Below, piece by piece: positions 58,073 to 64,000 of a stretch of DNA of 64,000 nt. Origin of the DNA: Croceicoccus mobilis (GTDB taxonomy: Bacteria; Pseudomonadota; Alphaproteobacteria; Sphingomonadales; Sphingomonadaceae). Location: assembly GCF_001661965.1 (NCBI RefSeq), contig NZ_LYWZ01000022.1, positions 124,001 to 188,000 of the forward strand, written 5' to 3'. The notes beneath the pieces were generated by a model. It saw nothing but the letters and a program-made list of their open reading frames with translations. It searched no databases and had not been told where the DNA came from. The translations under genes were made by a program, and so were the position numbers. Numbering within the stretch: the stretch's first letter is position 1; each line of letters begins with the position of its first letter.

Positions 58073-58151
58073 GCCAGGCGGCGGCGACGCATCTTGTCCC
58101 TGCGCGCCGCCGCCACCTTCCTATCCCTTTTCCCAAGGAAATTCCCGCTCG

Positions 58152-59162
58152 ATGCGTATCTGGTTCAATCGCGGTTTCTCGCTCGCTCCCATCGCCCAGG
58201 CCATGCTGGCCGCCGACAGCTCGCTTGAAGTGCTCGTCAGCGTAGGTGAGGGCAGGCCGGTATATTCCGGCCCGACCGAGACATTCGAAGAACCCGATCT
58301 CGAGCCGTCGGAATATGTGGATTGGGTCCGAGACCAGATTGCCCGGCGCCAGATCGACGTCTTCGTGCCGACCCGGCTGCGCGAGCATTTCTACGATGCG
58401 GATCTTCCGTGCCGGGTCCATTTCCCCTGCTCGAAATCTAATTATCTGGTGATCGAGGACAAACAGGCCTTTTCGGACGCCACCGCCAACGAGCCCTTCC
58501 ATCTGCCAACATGGCCCGCCTCATCGGCCGACGAGCTGGAGGAGAGGCTGGCGCTGTTCCGTGCCTGGCACGATGAGAGCCTCCCCTGCGTCAAGCCGCG
58601 CAAGGGCGTAAACGGTCACGGCTTCTGGAAACTACCCAAGGATACAGCGCCGAGCGCGCATCTCCTCCATCCCGAATTTCACACTATGCGATCCGACGTT
58701 TTCATCGCCGCGCTGCGCATTCAGGAGCGGGAAGAACCGATCGCTCCTCTGGTGCTCATGGATTATCTGCCCGGTCCCGAAATCTCCTTCGACGTGCTCG
58801 CGCATGAAGGCCAGATTCTGAAATATGTCGCGCGCACCAAATTTGACCGGCGGCAGTCCATTCAAAGTCCACATTTCCTCGAAAGCGAAGCAGCCGTACT
58901 GGCCGCTCGCTTTATGCTCTATGGCCTTGTGAACCTGCAGTTCCGCAAGGCCATAGATGGCAGTTGGAAAATCCTCGAGATCAATGCCCGCCCTGCAGGC
59001 GGCAGCATCTATGCCGAAGATTACGGTGCTGGCCTCATCGCCGACTGGGGCGGCCTCCTGAGCGGCAGGCTCACAGCTAACGACATCAAGCCGGTGAAGA
59101 TCGATATCGAATTCGAGACCACGAGCATTCGCAGGCTCATCGAGCAGAAGGAGGCTGCATGA
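58152..59162 (+). CDS. ATP-grasp enzyme of the ter biosynthetic module
   Basis: 336 residues. The N-terminal domain (about 1-105) is a preATP-grasp fold, the ATP-grasp core runs from about 110 to 320: PCVKPRKGVNGHGFW (nucleotide lysine and glycine loop), LVLMDYLPGPEISFDVLAH, and LEINARPAGGSIYAEDYGAG with the metal-binding Glu/Asn. Such enzymes join a carboxylate to an amine or thiol using ATP. In Ter operons an ATP-grasp protein of this kind is a known member of the set thought to make a nucleoside-like metabolite. Overlaps the next gene by four bases. Confidence 0.87.
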   Translation: MRIWFNRGFSLAPIAQAMLAADSSLEVLVSVGEGRPVYSGPTETFEEPDLEPSEYVDWVRDQIARRQIDVFVPTRLREHFYDADLPCRVHFPCSKSNYLVIEDKQAFSDATANEPFHLPTWPASSADELEERLALFRAWHDESLPCVKPRKGVNGHGFWKLPKDTAPSAHLLHPEFHTMRSDVFIAALRIQEREEPIAPLVLMDYLPGPEISFDVLAHEGQILKYVARTKFDRRQSIQSPHFLESEAAVLAARFMLYGLVNLQFRKAIDGSWKILEINARPAGGSIYAEDYGAGLIADWGGLLSGRLTANDIKPVKIDIEFETTSIRRLIEQKEAA

Positions 59163-60313
59163 CACAGGCGATTTCCGGTCAGCGCATCACGCTGACAGGC
59201 ACCAGCGAAATCCTGATCCGCTTTGCCGGCCGCGATGCTTCGCGCCTTTCCGTGGCAGCCTTTACCGGCAGCGGCGCGCTTCACCCTCTCGACCAGATGG
59301 GCACGACCGATTGGCGGCTGTCGGGCTGCAATCACGACAAGCTCGAGATCGTCGCCTACATCACGGACGACAAGCAGGGCGGCTTCGTCAATTCCGCCTA
59401 TCCGTGCACTGTCACCATCGATGGAACGAGCTACAGCTTCCCCGAACCTGTGGAGCAGCTCGCGGCCGTCATCATCGGTGAAATCTACACCAAGAGCGGT
59501 ACCGTTCGCATGAAAGTATCGAACGAAGGCTTTACCTTCGGCATCGATGCCTACGCGCGGGCCCGTAATCTCGGCGACCTTCCCATTCCGAACCGCAGCA
59601 GGCCGCGCGACAATGCTCCCCGGCCGTCGCCGTGGGGCGACAATCCCTCTCCCGATCGCAGCTCGCCGTGGGGCGACCCGTCACCGCCACCTCGCGGAGG
59701 CGCCTTTGCAAGCGGTAGCGGCGTTCTCATAGGCCCGAACCTGATCGTGACGAATGCCCATGTGATCGATGGCGGCAACGAGTTCGCGCTCGGTCGCACC
59801 CAGCAGCGACTGGTCCCGGTTGCCGTTGACCCGATGCACGACCTGGCGCTCCTGCAAGGACAGATACAGGGTGAGCCCTTGCCGATCCGGATCAATTCGC
59901 CCGTCTGGCTGGGCGAAGCAGTCATGGCCGCCGGCTATCCGCTGATGGAGGTGCTCGGCGCCGACCTCAAGGTCACGACCGGCAATGTCTCAGGCCTCAC
60001 CGGCGGACAGGGCGATGTATCGCGCTTCCAGTTCTCAGCCCCGATCGGATCCGGCTCGTCGGGCGGAGCGATCATCGATGAGGAAGGCAATCTCATCGGG
60101 ATCACCTCTGCATCGCTCGCGCACCAGAATTTCCGCGACCGCGGCGCAATCTCCGAAAACGTCAATTTCGGCATCCGCGCAGCCATTGTCTTCGAGATGA
60201 TCGCTGCTGCTGGCATGCCGCTGCCCACGACCGCTGCCCAGGCAGGCGGCAATCGGCGCGATGTCACCAACCGATTGCGCAACTCGGTCGTCTCCATTCT
60301 CGTCTCGGCATAG
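59159..60313 (+). CDS. TerD-like domain fused to trypsin-like serine protease
   Basis: 384 residues. Residues 1-135 follow a short TerD-like domain: KLEIVAYITDDKQGGFVN, then AAVIIGEIYTKSGTVRMKV and GFTFGIDAYARA; the acidic calcium loop is not preserved. A Pro/Trp/Gly linker with repeated PSPWGD-type units spans 143-180. Residues 183-345 are an S1C/HtrA-like protease with H201 in VTNAHVIDGG, D228 in MHDLALL and S301 in GSGSSGGAI. No PDZ domain and no signal peptide, so it should act in the cytoplasm beside the other TerD proteins. Translationally coupled to the ATP-grasp gene. Confidence 0.85.
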   Translation: MTQAISGQRITLTGTSEILIRFAGRDASRLSVAAFTGSGALHPLDQMGTTDWRLSGCNHDKLEIVAYITDDKQGGFVNSAYPCTVTIDGTSYSFPEPVEQLAAVIIGEIYTKSGTVRMKVSNEGFTFGIDAYARARNLGDLPIPNRSRPRDNAPRPSPWGDNPSPDRSSPWGDPSPPPRGGAFASGSGVLIGPNLIVTNAHVIDGGNEFALGRTQQRLVPVAVDPMHDLALLQGQIQGEPLPIRINSPVWLGEAVMAAGYPLMEVLGADLKVTTGNVSGLTGGQGDVSRFQFSAPIGSGSSGGAIIDEEGNLIGITSASLAHQNFRDRGAISENVNFGIRAAIVFEMIAAAGMPLPTTAAQAGGNRRDVTNRLRNSVVSILVSA

Positions 60314-60321
60314 GAGTACCC

Positions 60322-61377
60322 ATGGGTTTCCGGTTCCAGAAACGCATTTCCATTCTTCCCGGCGTTCGCCTCAATCTCTCCAAGAGCGGCGCCAGCTGGT
60401 CGGTCGGTCCGCGCGGCGCCTCGGTCAATATCGGAAAGCGCGGCATTTTCGGAAACGTCGGCATCCCCGGGACCGGTCTCAGCTACCGGGAGCGCCTCGA
60501 CAAGCCTGCAGGCCGCGCATCCGCGCCCGCCCGTCCGTCCGCAGCAGCCAGCCTTCCCGATCGTGTCGTCGCGCGCATGACCGGCGACGAGGTCGTACTT
60601 CTCGACCCGCAGGACAGGCCGCTTGATCCCGAACTGGTTCCGGCTGCCAAGCGCCTGATGAAAGATGATCTCAAGGTCTTCCTCGACGACCACGCCGCTG
60701 ACCGAAACACCGAATTGCAGAAGCTGCGCTTTTTGCATCACGATATTCCGCGCACGACAGGGAGCGTTACGGCCGGCAATGCAGGCAAGCCGTCACGCGA
60801 ACAATTCTTCGATCAGCAGTCCTATATGGATGCGCTGATGCGCTGGCGTGCCGAACAGGCCAACAGCGGTCCCGACGCCGATGCGCTCGCTGATGCCTTG
60901 CTGGTCAGCCTCGGTGCGCTCGATTGGCCTGCAGAGATCAATATTGCGCTCGCTGTCACCGGCGGCCGCGTGCTTCTCGATGTCGATCTTCCAGAGATCG
61001 AGGATATGCCCGATGCAACCTGGAAGCCCGTCTATACGCGGCTCGAGCTCGTGCAAAAGCCGATGACGAAGAAGGACCATGGCGGGTTTTATCTCGATCA
61101 CGTCTGTTCGATCCTGATGCGGCTCGCAGGGCATAGCTTTGCCACCAGCGCCGACATCAAGACCGTCGCCCTGTCTGCCTATACCCAGCGCGCTGCATCG
61201 ACTGGCCGCGTTGACGACGAATATGTCGCCACCGCCGAAATCACCCGTGCGCAGTGGGCCGAAGTCGACCTTTCCGGCCTGGGCCGGATCGACCCCCACC
61301 AACTGCTGCGGCGCTTTGGCGCGAAGATCGAAACGAACGCGCGCGGCAAGCTTCTCGTTCAGACCCCTCTTAGCTGA
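60322..61377 (+). CDS. DUF4236 protein with large uncharacterised C-terminal region
   Basis: 351 residues. The first 60 (MGFRFQKRISILPGVRLNLS, then WSVGPRGASVNIGKRG and GNVGIPGTGLSY) are a clear DUF4236 domain, a short glycine-rich beta module of unknown role. An alanine-rich linker (about 62-78) leads to a 270-residue mixed alpha/beta region with no family I recognise. AGGAG precedes the ATG, eight bases after the protease stop. Its place in the operon suggests a scaffold or partner of the protease fusion, but that is inference. Confidence 0.75.
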   Translation: MGFRFQKRISILPGVRLNLSKSGASWSVGPRGASVNIGKRGIFGNVGIPGTGLSYRERLDKPAGRASAPARPSAAASLPDRVVARMTGDEVVLLDPQDRPLDPELVPAAKRLMKDDLKVFLDDHAADRNTELQKLRFLHHDIPRTTGSVTAGNAGKPSREQFFDQQSYMDALMRWRAEQANSGPDADALADALLVSLGALDWPAEINIALAVTGGRVLLDVDLPEIEDMPDATWKPVYTRLELVQKPMTKKDHGGFYLDHVCSILMRLAGHSFATSADIKTVALSAYTQRAASTGRVDDEYVATAEITRAQWAEVDLSGLGRIDPHQLLRRFGAKIETNARGKLLVQTPLS

Positions 61378-61413
61378 GATCACCGGCCTGAAGCCGGATG
61401 AAAGGAAAAGACC

Positions 61414-62559
61414 TTGGACACTGCAATCATGGGCGAGACGAAGACCGTCGAACTCGTCACGGGGACGCTGGACCTCGAAGTCGCCAAGGGACCGCCCATC
61501 GACGAGATGTGCGATTTCGCAGCGCGGGCGAACCCGAAGCGCGGCTTCCTGATCGTCTCCAAGGTGCTGGGCCGCCACATGCCCGCGCGCCCGAAGCAGA
61601 TGCGCGCGACCATGCGGCAGCTCGCAGAAGGCATCAGCCAGCAGCTACCCGAGCCCATCGTATTCCTCGGAATGGCCGAGACCGCGACTGCGCTCGGCCA
61701 GGGCGTCTTCAGCGCCTACCAGCAGATGACCGGACAGAGACTCGTCTATCTCCAGACATCCCGCCAAAGGATGCCAGGCGCATCGGTTCTGACCAGCTTC
61801 GAGGAAGGTCACAGCCATGCGACCTCTCACATGGTGCAGATCGCACGCCCCAACCTTGAGACCACCATCGCCAAGGCACGATCGCTCGTCATCGTCGATG
61901 ACGAAAGCAGCACCGGGAACACGTATCTTGCCGCCGCCGAGGCCATGGCCGCCGTCATGCCCGCGCTCGAGACCATCGAAACAGTCTGCATCACCGACTG
62001 GAGCGACGGCGCCTATCTCGCTTCCATGCCCAAACCCGCGCGAGCCGTCTCGCTGCTGGCTGGCCGCATGAAATGGACCAAGGGCGCAGAGCACAAGGCA
62101 GCGCCCCTTCCGTCGGGCTCGAACGAAGCAGGCGCAGCGCCAGCTTCGGCCATGAAAAGCCGGGGCGGCATTACCATGACCGATATCGCGACCCGGCCGT
62201 TCACCTCTGCCCGCAAAGGCGAGCGCGTTCTGGTGCTGGGCGACGGCGAGCATTCCTACGAAGCTTTGCGCATTGCCGAAGACATCGAACGCCAGGGAGG
62301 TATCGCCGCGGTCCAATGCATTACCCGCAGCCCGGCGCTGCTCGGCCATGCCATGCAAAGCGTCTCGCATTTCGATGATGCCTATGGCTCGGGAGCGCCC
62401 TGCTATCTCTACAACATCCTCTCGCACCAGCCCGATCGCATCATCATCGCAGCCGAAAAACTCGGCAACCAGCGCATGAAGGCGCTGGAGGCGCTGCAAG
62501 AGCTGGGCGCGGAGATCCCGGTGGAACTCTATGAATGCCGCTACGAGGGCGGCAATTGA
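61414..62559 (+). CDS. Phosphoribosyltransferase with TRSP domain
   Basis: 381 residues. The N-terminal half is a PRTase with the PRPP loop DDESSTGNT (162-170) and YLQTSRQRMPG upstream. A short disordered stretch (about 220-250) leads to the C-terminal TRSP domain, whose name-giving motif is visible as T304-R305-S306-P307 in CITRSPALLG. This fusion is a hallmark of the biosynthetic part of Ter operons and is thought to help build a nucleoside-like compound. The likely start is TTG at 61414, seven bases after AAGGA; the first ATG (61429) is 22 bases away and less well placed. Confidence 0.88.
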   Translation: MDTAIMGETKTVELVTGTLDLEVAKGPPIDEMCDFAARANPKRGFLIVSKVLGRHMPARPKQMRATMRQLAEGISQQLPEPIVFLGMAETATALGQGVFSAYQQMTGQRLVYLQTSRQRMPGASVLTSFEEGHSHATSHMVQIARPNLETTIAKARSLVIVDDESSTGNTYLAAAEAMAAVMPALETIETVCITDWSDGAYLASMPKPARAVSLLAGRMKWTKGAEHKAAPLPSGSNEAGAAPASAMKSRGGITMTDIATRPFTSARKGERVLVLGDGEHSYEALRIAEDIERQGGIAAVQCITRSPALLGHAMQSVSHFDDAYGSGAPCYLYNILSHQPDRIIIAAEKLGNQRMKALEALQELGAEIPVELYECRYEGGN

Positions 62560-63299
62560 TGGGCCCGCTCGTTCTCACCGATCTCGACGACACGCTCTTC
62601 CAGACCCTGCGCAAGTGCCCGCCCGCCATGGGCGACGGCAAGCTTATGTCGACGCTGGCCGATGGCAGTCCGAGTGGCTACGCGAGCGACCGGCAAGTCC
62701 GCTTCATCGAATGGCTCGACCACGGCCAGATCGTTCCTGTCACCGCGCGCAGCCGCGAAGTGCTTGAGCGGGTCGCGATCCGGCAGGCTCCGGCCATCTG
62801 CGCCAACGGCGGCTGCATCATCGATGGCGCCGGCAACGTCGATCAGGACTGGCATGCGCATCTGAAGGCTGAATCGCTCGAGATCGATCCTGTTCGCGAG
62901 ATCCATCTGCTCGCAACCGACGGGCTTGTCTCATCCGCATATCGGCATTGGATCGTGCAGGAAGGCGACCTCAATCTCTATTTCGTGGTCAAGGCCAACG
63001 GAGACGATCTCAGCATTCTCGATGAGGCTGAGCGCCGCGCAGCCATCCATGCGCCGCAGGGATGGCGTATCCACCGCAATGGCAACAATCTCGCCGTGCT
63101 GCCGCCCTGGCTCAACAAGCGCCACGCGGCCCGGCACCTGATTGAGATCCGGCGCGAGAGCGACCCTCATCTACCGGTCATCGGCATCGGCGACAGCCAT
63201 TCCGATGTTGGTTTCATGGACCTGTGTGATTTCGCGATGACACCGACGAACTCGCAGGTCTGGACCCTGCTTACAAAGGAGAATGGCTGGTGCAGCTGA
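62559..63299 (+). CDS. HAD-family phosphatase of the ter module
   Basis: 246 residues; the ATG overlaps the preceding stop by one base. The HAD nucleophile motif is LVLTDLDDTLF (D8, D10), motif II lies in VPVTARSR, and motif IV is GIGDSHSDVGFMD. The cap resembles Cof/sucrose-phosphatase types. A HAD phosphatase is a regular member of the Ter biosynthetic set, presumably removing a phosphate from the PRTase product. Confidence 0.88.
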   Translation: MGPLVLTDLDDTLFQTLRKCPPAMGDGKLMSTLADGSPSGYASDRQVRFIEWLDHGQIVPVTARSREVLERVAIRQAPAICANGGCIIDGAGNVDQDWHAHLKAESLEIDPVREIHLLATDGLVSSAYRHWIVQEGDLNLYFVVKANGDDLSILDEAERRAAIHAPQGWRIHRNGNNLAVLPPWLNKRHAARHLIEIRRESDPHLPVIGIGDSHSDVGFMDLCDFAMTPTNSQVWTLLTKENGWCS

Positions 63300-63322
63300 C
63301 CGCTCATAAAGAAGGGAAAACC

Positions 63323-64000
63323 ATGCATTTTTCCGGCAGCTATCCTCCCGAAGACGTCCGTATCCTCTTGAAGCCCGCCCAGATCGAGGCAACTCCGGTC
63401 GAAGAAAAGGAAGCCCTTATCCAGTCGGGTAAGCGGCATTATTCCGAGATGCTTTCAGCCGAAAAGGTGCCGGACGAGCGATACATGACCCTGTTTCGCG
63501 AGGCACTGAGCCGCAACAAGACCCGCCTGCGCTATGACATCGATTTGCTCGCCCGCATGATCCGCGCGCGGACGCAGACGCATTTCAAATGCGTGCTGGT
63601 CTCGCTCGCTCGCGCAGGCACGCCGATCGGGGTCTTGCTGAGCCGATCACTGAAGCGCCTCGGCGTCGAGGTTCACCACTATTCCGTGAGCATCATACGC
63701 GGAAGGGGCATCGATGAGAACGCGATGCGCCATATCCTCGATCGCCATGACGCAAGGCATATCGTGTTCGTCGACGGATGGACGGGGAAGGGCGCAATCA
63801 CCCGGGAACTGGAGACCTCGCTCGCCAAGCAGCGTCTCGGCATCGCGCCGTTTCTCGCCGTGGTAGCCGATCCTGCCGGCACAGCGCACCTTGCAGCGAC
63901 AAGCGAAGACTATGTCATCCCGAGCGGGCTGCTCAATGGCATCGTTTCCGGTCTCATCAGCCGCTCGGTTCTCAACGAAGATATCGTCGGAGAGGACGAC
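63323..64000 (+). CDS. StiP-family protein (PRTase-like), partial at right edge
   Basis: First 226 codons; the gene continues past the window. FSGSYPPEDVRILLKP opens the protein, followed by ALIQSGKRHYSEML and VPDERYMTLFREAL, which are the StiP family signature, and a PRTase-like core with LVSLARAGTPIGVLLSR and IVFVDGWTGKGAITREL as the PRPP-type loop. ATG at 63323 has GAAGG seven bases upstream; an in-frame GTG at 63290 would overlap the HAD gene. Known Ter partner. Confidence 0.85.
   Translation, partial: MHFSGSYPPEDVRILLKPAQIEATPVEEKEALIQSGKRHYSEMLSAEKVPDERYMTLFREALSRNKTRLRYDIDLLARMIRARTQTHFKCVLVSLARAGTPIGVLLSRSLKRLGVEVHHYSVSIIRGRGIDENAMRHILDRHDARHIVFVDGWTGKGAITRELETSLAKQRLGIAPFLAVVADPAGTAHLAATSEDYVIPSGLLNGIVSGLISRSVLNEDIVGEDD

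Overview
The window is GC-rich (about 64% by eye) and almost fully coding. It looks like a chromosomal segment of an alphaproteobacterium of the order Sphingomonadales, perhaps Erythrobacteraceae. This rests on gene order (mraZ-rsmH-ftsL-ftsI-murE-[murF position]-mraY-murD-ftsW-murG-murC-murB; SPOR-nagZ-scpA-scpB-tatABC; tamA-tamB next to bpt) and on protein flavour. No 16S or tRNA gene is present to confirm it.

Positions 1-13,360 hold the minus-strand division and cell-wall (dcw) cluster, read from mraZ down to a truncated murB. Nearly every junction overlaps by 1 or 4 bases, so the cluster looks translationally coupled. The gene at the murF position is not a normal MurF. It is a 338-residue relative that has lost the ATP-binding loop and the third domain. 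Positions 13,361-18,900 carry small envelope proteins, cysteine synthase, the haem exporter genes ccmAB, a pterin dehydratase, a DNA glycosylase ending in three tandem hairpin repeats, and a [2Fe-2S] ferredoxin. Positions 18,900-30,100 hold map, two lipoproteins, a leucyl aminopeptidase, an Aer-like PAS protein beside a roadblock-like protein, argC, the nitrogen pair glnB-glnA, and two exported proteins. Positions 30,100-41,200 hold tamB-tamA, bpt, ilvA, an exported amidohydrolase and a small membrane protein. Positions 41,200-51,302 hold tatCBA, scpBA, nagZ, a SPOR protein, argS, a lipoprotein, ispH, thrB and rnhA.

Immediately after rnhA the character of the sequence changes. Nine bases past its stop codon begins a TGT terminus followed by five copies of a CC(C/T)AAWAAGTTG-type motif, which resembles the end of a Tn7-like transposon. 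About 1 kb of lower-GC, essentially non-coding DNA follows. From 52,493 to the right edge runs one long plus-strand operon of the tellurite/stress (Ter) type: a TerZ-like protein, a two-domain TerD protein joined by 16 prolines, a DUF475/TerC-like membrane protein, a two-domain TerA-like protein, two classic TerD proteins, then an ATP-grasp enzyme, a TerD domain fused to a trypsin-like protease, a DUF4236 protein, a PRTase-TRSP protein, a HAD phosphatase and the start of a StiP-family protein.

From known Ter systems, the TerD/TerC proteins would form a membrane-associated metal- or stress-sensing complex and the ATP-grasp, PRTase-TRSP, HAD and StiP proteins would make a nucleoside-like small molecule. 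The protease fusion and the transposon-like border are the most interesting parts of the window. The other end of the presumed element, its transposase genes and any TerB/TelA partners would lie to the right, outside this window.
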